A stretch of 64,000 nt of DNA from Echinococcus granulosus (GCF_000524195.1 NW_020170460.1:130091-194090), one strand, 5' to 3'; positions 49,101 through 62,310 are shown, counted from the stretch's first letter. Program-made: numbers and translations. Notes: generated by a model not told the origin, from the letters alone.

Positions 49101-51348
49101 CAGGAGGTGATGAGCGCCTTTCTCTTTAGTTTTTTGAATCTCAATCATACATAAGTGAGATTCTTTTTATTGAAATTTGTTTGAATGAATTCACCTTACG
49201 GATAAACATGCTTGCTGTTCGGTCGGAGGATTACGTTTTTTGTTTATGACAGAATGAATGACATTTATGTTGGTATTTAACCGTGGGAACCGATAAGCTC
49301 TCGGGCAGTTCAGAAGGTGGAATTAAGGCTTACGTGAATTGATGAGTATTTGGGACCATAAAATCTTAGTCGAAGTGTGCTTGAATGCTTTTTTGTGGGT
49401 AAAAATACCGAAATACAACCGTATGTGTGAGGATAATTTCAGGATGGAATGGTGGAGGGTGCTACGTGTTAGCCTCCCGGAAATGATATAACTGAATTCA
49501 ACAAAGCCAGGGATAAGTGAGGTCGATGTAGTTGGTTCTAATTTGATGGAGGGGTTCCTATTAGCATGCGTATTCGACCGCACAAGCTCTCCGATGTCCG
49601 TTGTTTGCCATTCCGTTTTTGCGAGATGGCCTTCTGGTAGTTTGCAGCGTCCCACATCCTATGTACGTCCACCATAACCCCTTTTGGACAAAAGTACTGT
49701 ATTGTAGCTTTGGGGACGGCTCGGGACACGGTCGACCTTGTCGAATGTTATAAAATAGCGAGTTGTATTTTTCTGGTTGTTTGTTCAACTGTCAGTTTCG
49801 GTAACGGGGTCGCTTAGGATCGCTGGGCCATGCCAGTAGCTTAATACATTCTGTGTCGACGGTACGTTCTATCCGAGCATGGGGCCTTTTTTCGGCTTTG
49901 GAGAAGTATCGGATTGCTACAATGGTACCGGTAGAAGGGGAACTCGGTTCTATTTTCCGCTGCTGGACGCGCAACCTTAGTGGAGCTAAAGTAGTGAATA
50001 TGCTGCGAATAGGAGAATACGTGACGACCGATAACGGAAGGGCCAAAGTTGATGTCTGCTTGCAGCAGCTACTCAATTCCGATGGTTTGTAGGAGAGCCA
50101 ACAACAAGTAAAGTGACACTATCCGTTAGCCATCTAAAAAGGTTCGCTTTGGAGCTGTCTACAGCAACTGTCCGAAGGTGTCAAGGCAGTGAACTTGCGA
50201 TCCATCCTTCACTTCCCTACTATTTGGATAGACCCCAGATAGATACGATTGGATTGCATTAAGGTGAGAAAAGTGTCAAGGACGGATATAAGCTAAACTA
50301 TGTCCCCAAGAAACCATGTCGGACCTCATCCTTTGTTATGTAACCATGCATTTGGATCAGTGTATCAACGACTAGCTCTGAACCTGAGTGTTGCCGGGCT
50401 CATTTCTACACTTCCCCAATATAATCACCATAGGGGACAAAACCTCAGGTTTGGTAGAATTGCCAAGAGGGATCAGTGACTTTGTGGTCAGATTTCTTCT
50501 CATATGCGTGGGAATTCGATAAAGGGAGAGTTGGCCAGTGGGTTTCTCATTACAGCACTAATTACATTGTGATTGACCAAAAAGAACGCCGGGGACGATG
50601 CCCAAAAGAAAAGCAGTGCCATATAATGCTATGGTTGTTTGTTTAACATTCGGTTTTGGTAATGCGATCACTTCGGTTCACCGCCATATAACCTTTGCTG
50701 GGTATCTGCCCCATGCCAATAGTTTAAACACTACTTTATGTCGAATATATGTTACGTCCAAGCAATGTGCTTTCCTTCGTTCTCAGCACTCTCTCGAGGA
50801 GCTCTAATGCATTACATTCTTAAGTGTTATTCTAAATACGGAATTTGCACCCTTTTAATATGCTTGAGTCGTTAATTGTCTAATAGCACTCCATATCATG
50901 CAAATTCTCATGCTGCTAGAACCACCAAATTTAATTCTATACCAATTCATAACTTTACGCGTTTTATTTACAAGTGCAGTCGACTTTTGCTGTTTTTGAG
51001 TTAAAAAACTGTGCTCATGACCATAAAACAATAATGTCATAAAACTGCCACCTTTTAAGGCTCTTCTATGGGGGTTGCAAATTGAGTTGCAGTAAATCGG
51101 GTAAGAACTGCAATCAAGAATACGGTTCTAGAGCCGACATGACATGCAGGTCTCTTAAAAACGGACTCTTAAATAAACTTGCTTTCGATGCCTTAGAATA
51201 AAATTATGTCGACGTCAAAGGGCTCTTTGATTTAAAAATGAATCAGTTTGTTTATACGTATCACAAGTACCTGGCACTTATTGCCGAGGGGTTTTGATGT
51301 TTGTCTCTTGTCGGGCAGGTTTGGTTTAGCCCGTAATTGTGCGCGTTG
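49101..51348. other. Intergenic region between LYRM1 and the MFSD2-type gene
   Basis: About 2.25 kb, nearly half of it taken up by TRIM-like copy B (about 49770-50770). The rest is AT-rich with no supported exon and should contain the LYRM1 3' UTR and the promoter of the downstream transporter. Confidence 0.4.
49770..50770. mobile_element. TRIM-like element, copy B (degenerate, terminal direct repeats)
   Basis: Direct repeats of about 100-140 bp begin at 49775 and 50633 with GGTTGTTTGTT; each continues with a GGT(A/T)A(C/T) block and then CCATGCCA(G/A)TAG followed by TGTCGA. They bracket about 860 bp of non-coding DNA. The interior aligns by eye with that of copy A near 28 kb. The sequences differ at many positions, so both are old. 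The 79-codon frame at 49853-50092 is not open in copy A and is probably chance. Confidence 0.45.
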
Positions 51349-54300
51349 ATGTCGGAATCTTCAGCCAAACTCGACTCAAATCCACCTAAAGTGGAAGTAA
51401 CAGCGTCGAATACATCGGTTCTTTGCTCATCGGATGGAGAACCTACTATAAGTAAACCTATGCCACTTTGGCGAAAATTGGCATTCGCTTCTGGAGGTCT
51501 TCCAATGCAAATGATGCAAAATGTTATCTCATTTTTCCTTCCACTATTTCTTTTGGAGACAGTCAACCTTATTCCGTCTTTTCTATCGGTAGTACTTTTG
51601 GCTGCCCGGATTTCCGATGCTGTCACCGATCCTCTGGTGGGTTTACTTGTATTAAAAACGAAAAGTAGATTCGGACAAAAGCGGCCATGGTAAATATGAC
51701 AAACTACATTTTTAACTTATAAGGTGTCTTAAGAGTTGTTATTGGTGACACATTAACCTTTCTAGGATCCTGTTTTCAACACCAGTATTCGTGGCCTCCT
51801 TCTTCGCATTATTTTACGCAGTACACTGGCCTGCCCCAGCAAAGCTTTGCTTTTATCTAGTCGCCATCGTTGTACTTCAATTTGGACTTACGGTGCGTTG
51901 CTAGGTGGTCTGTATGTTTAGCTCTAGTTGATGACACCTCTGCAGTAATTTTAAACGTTCTTTTTACCTAGTAGCGTTTTCAGGATATTAACCTGGTTGC
52001 TTATTTTCCACTTCTAGGCTTTCCACATCCCCTATAGCTCTCTAACAATGGTGCTTACCCATGTTCCCGAGGAAAGGGATCTCTTAACCGCGTTTCGTAA
52101 GTAGATATCTTTCTCATTGTTATGGTACTATGCTAAATATTTATGCATTTGTGTGTTATATTTATATACTGCTCAGCTTCGTCAACTGGAGCTATTTTGC
52201 TCCCATGCGATCGCCTTCACCCTGATTTTATTATCAACGCGTTTCTCGGGGCGACGTCTGGGTGTGGTCTGAGTGTACTCTTTTATCCTTCCGTAGTAAC
52301 GAATACTTATTTTCTTTTGATCTGGTCCATTTTTGGTGTAAACTTTTTAGTTGCAAAATATTTTACTTTCTTATGAACTGATAGTTAAATTTTCTGAAAA
52401 TATCGTCTTAGTACTACTTCCTCCTACTCTTCACTTAGTGCACTATGGAGGCGTTTAAGTTTGGCGTAAATGGCCTCATGTTTTTCGTGGGGCGCTTTTT
52501 GTCACTGGGCGATTTCCGATACCTGCGTTACAAATTTACGTAAATTGGCGTATTTAGCAGGCTAGTTACCTGCCTCACATATGTGCAACTTCCCGATTTT
52601 CCTACCTAAGATCGGCGTCACGGGCATATAACGTGTTCTTTATCAGCTTAGGGGAATTTCAGCTCTTCTGTGCTTAACGCCAACTGCGCTTCTTCAGCTT
52701 TTGAGCAACACTGACTGCCCAGTACGATAGTGCTGGTGCTAGGGTCACCTTCGACCAGTAAAACACTTGGACTGTAGCGGTCGAGTGTCCTCTTAGACCC
52801 AACATTGAGTCAAAAATTACCGTGCGTTAGGGACAGTTTGAACTACTAGCAAAATATCTTCTCAGTATACTTCCAGTAGTTCCCTTAATTCTTATTGCCT
52901 TTTCGCATGATGAAGTGGATTAGTCTCCTTTCGATTTCTAGATGTACCTACAATCACACTTAACTTGCGATTTTATTACTGTAGAAAATCTGTAAATCAC
53001 ATTTTCTTAATGGTAGATTGCCTACTTAGTACTGGCCACATGGCACGATTCGTGTTTACCACTAAAATGGGAGTGCTAATTTTATACTTCACGTTGCCAG
53101 AAAGGCTTGCTTGACTTTACCATGGCAGTGGTGGCGTGTCCGCGACCCTGACAGGACCAATAGAATGCGTGGGCGAGTGGGAATGAGGCGATGTTTGCGT
53201 GATTGTTGCGCGTGGCCGAGTGCCCATGCCCTTCCACGCAACGCGCGTGCGTACAAACCCTACTCTCTAGGGTCAGACCGTAAGACTACTGCGTACCCGC
53301 TCAAATTTCCCTTGTTTTAGACTTGGAGTGATGGAAAAGTTACCTTCATGATTTGTATCCTCTGAAACGGCGCACCCATTGTCATACCTTCTCCTTTCCG
53401 CTCGTGAGGATAAGCCGTTGCCTTTTGGTGCATTCCTATTCTCTTCTGTGTCCGATTGCTAGATCGTATTCCAGTCTTTCGGTTTTGACAGCTAATTTAT
53501 TAGCCAGAATGGACGATGTGGCCGAATTTTCAGAAGAATTTGATCCAAATATCGTGTTTGTGACATGGTGATTATGCAGGTGAAAAACCCGGTACTAGGT
53601 CATCTCACGTAGATCAGTTTTGGGTGTTAACATATTAACCGACTTACAGAAAAATCTACTTTTGAGCTCTACTATGTCTGGAACTAAAAATCGTACATAT
53701 TTGACGATCAAATAAGTAGATGGACTATCTCTATTGTATTTCATGCTTTAGATTCTTCGAAGATACTTTGAAATAAATCCATTTCATCATTGATTTTGTT
53801 TGTGAGTGGAATCATAGTTGCAATGTTGAAAACCTTAGCCCATTAGCAGTCGTATTGCGGTTTTTTCTTTAAGTTGCCTAAATTTTAGTTGAGGTGAGAT
53901 TTCGTGTACCTCGAGGTTCTGTGAAATCGGCTGAATCTGATCAGCAGTCTAACATCGATGAACTTCGTCTTTCCTACCATTGAAAGGTCGGTTGAAATTA
54001 ATACAATTTTGTCGTTTCAGTTTCTTTGGCTAGCTCGTGGAACAGTTCAATGAAATTTGCTGAACAACCAACCTTCCCTGTTTCCCCGGGTTTCGTGTAG
54101 TTTTAAAATTCTTCGTGATCTCATCATTGCAATAATAATGACGAAGCTGACTGGTTTTACATATCTTACTAAACATTGGGCTACCGTTAACCAAAATGTA
54201 CACTTCAACTTTCCTGATTCTTCTCTGGCTGCTTTGTGTCTCCACGACGTCGTTCCGGGACAATTTTATAATTACCTATTAAAGTAGGTGGGTATTCCAA

Positions 54301-57300
54301 ATGAGCGTCCTGAAACACCACTTAACTGTTGGCTAAAACCGGGTTTTCCTCAAAAAATAATAAAAGCTGTTTGCAGTTTTAAACAAACTACGGGAATTTT
54401 CGCAGGACTAATTCAGGTTTGATAACTTTCCCTATTACCCCGGCTGTAGATCCGCCTATGATCAGATTGATGACAGCGGATACAATCGGCAAAGGTGAGG
54501 TTGATGTTCACGTTGCCGGCACCAACGGAGCGGATTAGTGTTACCACCCCGGATTTGGCGCGGGTCGCTGCGGCGCCGGTCATGTACAGCCACGCCTAGT
54601 AAAACAGTGCGATAGTGACGGAGCTGTGAGGGATTCTCATGCGTTGAACAGTTACTTTTGTGCATTTGTGCATCAGGCACCCTTCCAGTACAACTAGTCT
54701 TAATGCACGACGCTTTATGTCGCGTTGGCTTGGCAATTGGTTTATCAGCGATGTTTCACCATCACCTTCGAAATCACGCCATGTCGCTGTGTCTGACCGA
54801 CCGCCAATGCAGCTGTGACATGGCCGCCTTACCTCATTTCTGTGTTAATTTACTTGTTTCTAGATTGGTTGAGTACTGTCCTAGGATTATTGAAATTGTT
54901 TGGTCTAGTTTTTTGTCAAATTAAATTTACTCCGATATCATACAACTGAACTGATAAAAGATACCGCAACTCCACCTCCAGCCAGTAGTTTGCATTGGCC
55001 TGACCGTTAATCAACTTCTGCCATCGTTTTGCTAATGGATTAGGGATGCGAATCCTCATCGCATGATAGTGTCGGCACTAGCCCACTCAAGAGTAAAAGT
55101 AGTAATTTTCGGATTTCGAGCTCCTTTCAAAAAATGTGTTCGTCGGGATTCAGTGAAGCTATATTCGGGCTTGGTAAGGATGTGCTTTATTTGTTTTCTT
55201 CCTACACAAGATGAACTGTCATTACGAATGTTATTTGCCAATCTCTGAAGTAAGAACACCAAGCTTTATTGTCTCTCTGACACAGGGCACGCTACTTATT
55301 TCTTCACTTCAGCAGCATTACTCTAACTAGACAATTTGCTTTTTTTCTCCATGGATTATACGATGGTGATGAATCGACTAAATCACATTAACACTTATTC
55401 ATGTCATCAAACAATGAAAGGCACCAGATATCTTTACTTATCGGCCTAATTCCGGACATTCGCTAACTTTGATTAGGCATGTTCTCGGAAGTGTTGGCTA
55501 TTCTCTTCGGAGTGGCCGTCTTCGGTGCCATCATCGCGCCCTACCGCGTTGTTTCAAGTTGTGAGAATTCACTCTTCACCAATGGCACCACCGTTGCCAA
55601 CTTCACCGAAGTTACAGCTATTTCTCAACCTTTTGTCCACCCTGATGCCAAGCGACGTGAGGTGAGCTGCAGTATCGGTGGCAATTGCTAATATCGTTCA
55701 ATTCCTCTCATTTGTAGGTAAAACTATCTTAGTAGTTTCACTACACTAAATCACGTGAAAAGCATATGGTTTAGATCGTTTTAGATCCTTTTGTTCAAGT
55801 TATAAAGGCACACCACTGGTTTCCCCAATTCAGCTTCAGGGCTATTGGTGGTTGCTAATATTGACCAGGTTTTCTTAAACTCGTTCTCATGCAACTCTCT
55901 TGGGTTAGGCGAGGTTGTAATTCAAGTGCAATGTGCCGCAGTGACGGTATCGGCCCTTATTTAGCCTTTGAAGGGTTTTGATCAATGGGATATTTTTAAA
56001 ATACCTCAATAAAGTTGGACAAACAACAAAGTTGTCTCCTTGGTTATCCATTCGCCTTTGGTTGATGGATCAAGATTGCCTTATTATCTGATGGTGGTAA
56101 AGGAGATCCACGAGTTGATGAGATAGGTGTGCGAATAGTCTGACTTGGCTTAATGAATCTAGTACAAAGTTTACATTTCCGTGCATAATCTAGGGAAGTG
56201 TGCTTGTGTATGTGCTCATGCATTTCATTGCGATCGAATTTTAATTCAGATCACAATCACATGTTGTGGCATAGAAGTTTTTGTTTATCCTTCTAAGTAA
56301 TAATTGCCATTTTTCGCACTGTTTCCAGACTTTTTCGCCTTGATTTCTATAACCTCATGTTGAAAATTCGCGTCTCACCTGCAGAGGGGGAAGTCGGTTA
56401 CCCTTGTGGGGATCTTCCACATCTTGCAGAGGAATATCATCAACCTGGTACCTCCGTTATTATTATGTTTTGTAAGAAAGATCGAAGGCACGGACTAATG
56501 GTAGGAGTTTAAAACTGGCGTAGAAAATCAGCGTGGAGACCTTGCCGCATTGGACTTTAGTCATCGGTAAATAAGCATATAACTCTACCACATGGCCCGT
56601 CCATCTGGACTCGCGCTTCGTTTGCAAGATGGGAATGCAGAATTTTTATTTATTGGTAGTCGCATTTATTTTCTTGATAGCTTTCCTGCCACAGTTGTAC
56701 ATACAAATATCACATTGATTAACTAACCTTTTGGAAAGCTCCTTCCGCATGGGAAGTTTTGTCAGTTGAAACAAACTAGCTCAGAGTGGCCTGTTTTACT
56801 TCGTCATCGTCGCCGATGGGTATCGCAGGCCAGTTTTTAAAAATTTTACACGGATGCAAATGATTGCCTGGTGTTTACCATTCCCACAGAACGATTTATC
56901 TCATGTGTAGTTTGGTGTCTTCACAGTTTTTCGCTGAGTCAGTAAGGTTTGGAGGAGAAGGCAGGTCTCTCGCTGTTGATTGTCGTGGCTGTGGACCTTG
57001 GACTGGGCACCACGACGACGGAGTGTATCGCTGGATAACGAACGGCTGGCAGTTTTTGAAACAGCGGCACCCGTCCGGTGTTGTTTTATTGTTGTGATGG
57101 TGGTCTTGTATGCACAGATTCGTTCGCTCTCTCTCAGGAGACGCTGTTACGTGCATAAAGTACCACTGTTGCCTGTCATTCTGCCCAACAGTGTTGTGCG
57201 TGGACTGATAGTAAGCCTAGCTGGATACTGTTGCAACTTACTACTGCATGTGGTTCCGCCACGGTGGCATAGTTTTTTAACCATTGTACCGCAGGTCTCA

Positions 57301-60300
57301 GCTTTATTTTGACAGACTTTCATGGATACTCATTTTTACTGTTGAATTTAAAATCACAAGAAATTCGCTCGTGGTGTTCGCGGCTGAATGGTGGAGACAA
57401 GTATCCTCATGGTCGCTGCATATTTAAAAACGAGGAATAGGCGGAACTGCGTCGTCTTTTGGATTTCCTAACGTTTGGGGGATTTTGGTGTTGTCCTAAC
57501 TACTTTCAGACTGCTATCAAGTTGAAGAGCAGTTGAGCACAGAGGGTTATTAGTTGCTTACTGTTAGGTTGTGTTTTTTCCCCATGTTTGATAGAGAACT
57601 CCTGATGGTTCGAAGACCATCTACTACATTTTTTTAGTTAGTACATACCCTTTCAACATTTGACGCGTCATTGATCAAGGAATCTCTGCCTCCACTCCTA
57701 CTCCGCAATGGTGATATTCTCCTCTCCTGTTTCTTTGGGAGGCATTCAGAATAACGGTGGTTAACAAAAACATTTTTAACATATTCCATGATTAGGGTCT
57801 TTTCTGACTTAGTAAATTACCATGTCAGTTGATTAAATTCAACATAAAAGTTCCTTGTTTGCCTTTCTTGTTAGGAAGTCTGCCACTAGCGTCCCTTCAA
57901 ATCGGCGGTTTCGCCTCGTTGAATAGCGTTGTGGATGATGCGTCAAGTCTTGTCACCTTTGAAGATGTGTGCTTCCATCAGACTAATTAAACTCATAATT
58001 ATTAATATCGAAGACCTTGAGGCTGTTAAAAGTAAAACATTCTGATAGTCACTATTTTGGGTTCTGTTCAATCGTGTTAACACGTTCTCTGCCAACAGCA
58101 CAAGTACGTGACAGTCGTACTTTCTTTCATGCTAACTGATCGCATGAAATCGTGTATAGCAAACGGATTTTTTGAATTTTAGAACGTAAAACAGATGTGG
58201 CGTGATGCCTCAGATCGGATGATAATAGCATGCTTTTCTAGGCTTTGAATAGTATACGTTTGTTGAAACAAATACACATTTCGACTGTTTTATGAACTAC
58301 TTATTTGTGACTGTGGACACGGAGGTCAATACTTGTCACCCTCTGGTCTCTATCCCCAGCCGGAAGAACCGGGACGGTAAAGGCCTTACAGCAGACACCT
58401 GGACCACAGTGAGTGTATTTCCCTGGTTTTCACGGAAGTCCAGCCCTTGCCAAAGTATATAAACGTTTCTAGAGTGTTGGTAACGAGGCACGGAAGGAAA
58501 TTGCAATTTCCATAGTGCATATCTACAGAGCCTCGAAATGGGAACACCTTCTTTAATTGCAAACATTTTCATCACCATAGTGATTGGTTTTCTTCTAAGA
58601 CTGGGGTGACAAACTTGTTGACAGCTTTGGCGCCCTTTAAGAAAGGGAGCATGTCGACAATGATGGAGATGCTGATGACATCTTTTTTTCCTTAAAAAGG
58701 TATGTATTGCTCTTCCTAGTTAATGAAGGGTGGAAATCTTTCAAACTAACTCGTCCCTCCAACGGTATCGGTTTCATAGCTATTAATCAATTATTAGCTG
58801 TGTGATTCTGTTAATCTGCACTGCGGTGAGATTATAAGTATCCTCTCCGTGAAATTTCGCTTTGTTCCTTGAAGTAATTGCAGCTGTTTTGCGGCTTTAT
58901 CGTTTTCTTCGCATCTAATGTTACATGTCTCCATTTATGAGTGTCATCTTCCTGACCAACATTTCCATTTCAAAAGTGGATTATATGAGGCTTTTGGTAC
59001 ATTGTGAAATTAGATTTCACTTCTGCTTGGAACACTCACCAACAGCACAACGTGAACAACATTTCGGAACATCAGTGGCCGAGTAAGTGAAGTGTTTGGT
59101 GGGACTAATTTGTGCAAGGCGCGCGGACACATTCACATCGCGGTACGTTTGACGATGGCTTGGATGAGAAGCTCCTTTCTGGCTGACAGCTTCAATATAT
59201 CTTGATCAAAAAATGACCTACTCGTCGCACGGAAAATTTCAGCTGGGATCAAGGTACTTAACAATGATAAGCTGGAATCTGGATTAAGAATTATCAAGAG
59301 CCACCATTCGAAAAATTTAGAACAAGCTGGAATATCAGCTAGATTCCTCTAGTCTGACATTTGAACCCACTAACGCACAGATTCATCTATAGGAGGAGAT
59401 CTTTTACACCTCCATCATTATCTATTTCTACTTTTTTTAGGCATGGGCCTATATGCTTGCTGCCTCAGTGACCTGCGTCATATGTACGGTGGCGTCGCTC
59501 ATCTGCTTCTTCGGCACCCGTGAAACGGGCATCAACCTTGCCGACACAACTGCCGACGATGTTGGGGCGGGTGACGGGGATGGTGGTAATGCGACGACAC
59601 CAGTGGGTATCTTCACCGCGGTGCGAAAAGTCCTCACCTACCCACCCTACCTCTACCTCATGGGCGCGTTCCTCTTCCTGTCTCTTGGCATTCAGGTGAA
59701 ATTACTACTTCTCTATTTCTACCTCCTTATTCAGGCTCTAACGATTTTTTGTCTTCTGTGCATCTCTTTTCATTCGTCCACTGTGCTTGGAAAAAGGCTA
59801 AACACATTCCCACTCGATCTTTGTTGCATCTTCATCCCTTACTTTGTTCATTTATTTCCACTGTATGTGGTTGAAAAGTTTTAGACGAAGGGCTGCCGAA
59901 TCAAAAAGTGAAGAGATTGATTCTGCTAATGACATCTATGCGTGAATCCACTTGTTTCTTTAAAATAGGAACCCTGCGGTTAATGACTATTCTTTTTTTT
60001 TAAAGAAACTGCACTAAAATGACATTTGTTTGCAATTTTGTTAGCATATAGGCGAAGAACGCGAACAAACATCTGTGGCCTCTTGGACATATGCCCCTAG
60101 CCAAACTTGAGGCTGTTATGAATCAAAGTGGCAAGGGGGTTCATAACCAACGCTAAACTCTTTTGGGGACTTTTTAAGTCCTTTTTTGAGTTTTCCTACT
60201 TCATCTGTTGGTCGCAGATGGGGCCAGCTGAACATCCGAAGTGCTCTGCATCCGTCAAATTGATTCTGCCATCTTTGAAGTTTTCAATTTATGATTAGTA

Positions 60301-61581
60301 CAGTGGCTTTGCAAAAGGAGGAATTTTAGTTACTACCGCTACGGAAGCGAAGGCTGATTCGTTCTTCCACTTTTACAACAGTTCCTGTAAAACATCTTTA
60401 TATAATTTGCATGTCATTCCGTCCCGAGGAGTGACAGCGACAGGAGCTGTTAAATGACATGATTGGACGCCGTCAATTGGTACTTCACCCCTTTCTCCTC
60501 CAGCCTTCAGTTTAAGCGGATAACAGAAGCCAGTCTATCCTTTCAACGGCCAGCCTCCATGACTGTATTCGTTGTTTTCCAAATACGAGATGCATTTGAA
60601 TGAAGCTCGAACCTTTACGCAATTAAATGAGGCCAATTCATTTAAACGAGGTGCAGTCGCATTTATTTTCTCGTTGTTTCTCTCCCACAGTTGCGTGTAT
60701 AAGCATTCCAGTGATTAGCCAATCCCTGGAAAGCACCTTCCGCACGGAAACATTCATCAGTGTGGAGAAACCGTTCTAGGATAGCCTGCTTCACATCGTC
60801 ATCATCACCGGTGGCACATGTTCATGAATGATTGTATGACGTTCACCGTTCCCATAGAATGAATTAGCTCTTATAGGTTAGTGGAGTGTGGAGGATGAGG
60901 TAGGTTTCCCACTGTTCACCGGCCGCGTATAGTGCTGTCTGTGAACCGGGAACCACGGCGATGGGCAGCTTTGTTGATGGACTTCGTCTGGCTGTCAGTC
61001 TTTGGAATGTCTGTGCTCGTATTTTGCTATCCTATTGCTGTGGTGGAGGTCCTGTGTGCACAGGTCCGTTCACTCTTTCGCTCGTTCGCAAAAGACTTGA
61101 TCAGGAGACTCTGTTACGAACATAAAGCACCACTGTTACCTGCCCTTCTGACCAACAGTGTCTAAATTCGACTATCCACGGAGTGTATCTGGACTGTTAG
61201 TACCCTCAGTGAGCATGTGGTAGTGGCACGTTATTACTTTTCTTCCTAGAGAAGTTGTCCACTGTTTATCTTGACCGTCCCTCACAAAGGCACAACCACT
61301 CCTCTGCTTCATCGTTCCAGCTTTATCAAAATGCTTTAAAAAGTGCCAAATCGCTTTTCCAAATGTATTCTATTTAATTGTTTAATTCTCATTCTCTTAT
61401 TCTGCATTGGCAGTTCCTGCAAGGCAACATCGCACTTTTCATCACGCACTCCTTGCACATGAGCAACTACCTCATTCCGGGTATCTTGTGCCTCCTCGGT
61501 TTCACCATCCTTCTCGTGCCTCTTGCCCAAGTGCTGCTTCGACGCCTAGGCAAAAAGACCACCATGGCCCTGGGCATTGTT
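51349..61581 (+). CDS. MFSD2-type sodium-dependent lysophosphatidylcholine symporter (3' end beyond window)
   Basis: Six exons in the window: 51349-51689, 51766-51892, 52018-52096, 55477-55661, 59441-59695 and 61414-61581, coding 385 residues. Family marks: WRKLAFASGGLPMQ (TM1), ARISDAVTDPLVGL with D90 and D94 (the two acidic residues of the cation site), IPYSSLTMVLTHVPEERD, AFRMFSEVLAILFGV, LQGNIALFITHSL and RRLGKKTTMALGI. The extracellular loop keeps one Cys (C211) and two glycosylation sequons (N218, N224), at nearly the same places as human MFSD2A. The expected remaining ~140 residues, including the last four helices, were not found before 64000. Human MFSD2A imports lysophosphatidylcholine carrying long-chain fatty acids. 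ATG 51349 is preferred as the first ATG in frame. Confidence 0.92.
52097..55476. other. 3.4 kb intron 3 of the MFSD2-type gene
   Basis: Follows LLTAF and precedes MFSEVLAILF, which are adjacent in the human protein, so no exon is missing here. The open frames at 52143-52376 and 53111-53320 are not exons. A GC-rich patch near 53130-53260 includes a tRNA A-box-like string (TGGCCGAGTG) without a matching B box. Confidence 0.45.
56659..57217. repeat. Dispersed ~550 bp repeat, copy 1, in MFSD2 intron 4
   Basis: Begins GTCGCATTTATTTTCT and aligns in the same orientation with 60656-61205. Shared blocks include GGAAAGC-CCTTCCGCA, TTCCCA(C/T)AGAA, an AGGAGAC(G/T)CTGTTACG block, CATAAAG-ACCACTGTT, and CCAACAGTGT near the end. 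Both copies could encode a similar short peptide ending LLP..L.NSV, but neither is open over its length. It looks like an eroded mobile element of unknown class. Confidence 0.6.
60656..61205. repeat. Dispersed ~550 bp repeat, copy 2, in MFSD2 intron 5
   Basis: Second copy of the 56659-57217 repeat, same orientation, about 4 kb downstream, visibly diverged and with small insertions. It contains an open frame (60932-61165) whose end, HKAPLLPALLTNSV, matches HKVPLLPVILPNSV in copy 1. Confidence 0.6.
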
Positions 61582-62236
61582 GTGAGTTGCCAACATTATA
61601 TCACACGTCTCGATTTTCTTGCCCTCGTCAAAACAATGAAATGAGTCTAAGATGCTTTTGTTTGGAAGCTAGTAGCAGTTAAATGGTTAGATAGTTAGGT
61701 AATTTATAATTTGACAGCACACAGAGCGTTTGTCACTGATGATAGCTTACTGCCAGGACATGACACATTCGGGTCATGAAATATGAGATGGGGTAGCTCG
61801 TATCGGGAGGGTTTTTTTCATATCCCATTTAATATCAGAGGGAGAGGACTTACTGCTGAACAATGAATAATTCTACCTGCTGAATCTACAATACTTTATG
61901 AGGTTTGTTCATTTTTCAAGAGAATAAACCATATAATGATGTCGGTACGATTATACAATTATTTTTGTATCCAACATTCTCGAATGAAACCCTTATATCA
62001 ATGGAATGGCTCAATTGAGACCTCTTCACGTCAATTTGTAACTGGTCATAAGTGAAGCAATCATGTGCGTCACTTATGCCACTGATTGCCAATTCACATT
62101 ATATTCCCTAATATCTTGACTACGTGAATTCAAGGCCAGAGAGGGAGTGGTGCATTAAGAAAGGCACTGAGGGGCGCAACACAACCAAATTTACCTTTTA
62201 GGATTGGTTCGAGCGCCTTTTTTAATGCTGTGGGAT

Positions 62237-62310
62237 CATCTCACGTGACAAATGAAAAATTGTAGGCAGGCACTAAGGCCTGTCTTACTTGAAACATTTG
62301 TCACGAGATG
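62237..62310. repeat. 74-nt imperfect hairpin
   Basis: The 5' arm CATCTCACGTGACAAATG pairs with the 3' arm CATTTGTCACGAGATG apart from a two-base bulge; an inner stem pairs AGGCAGGC with GCCTGTCTT around a short loop, with a mismatched stretch between the stems. Size and shape resemble a microRNA precursor or a tiny inverted-repeat element inside an MFSD2 intron. Confidence 0.5.

Noticed and set aside
52143..52376. Hydrophobic open frame inside the MFSD2-type gene
   Set aside because: The exons on either side join directly to a continuous family match (LLTAF to RMFSEVL); the frame has no fitting splice sites.
53195..53275. tRNA-like A box TGGCCGAGTG in a GC-rich patch
   Set aside because: No B box (GGTTCRANNCC) at the right distance and no cloverleaf arms could be drawn.
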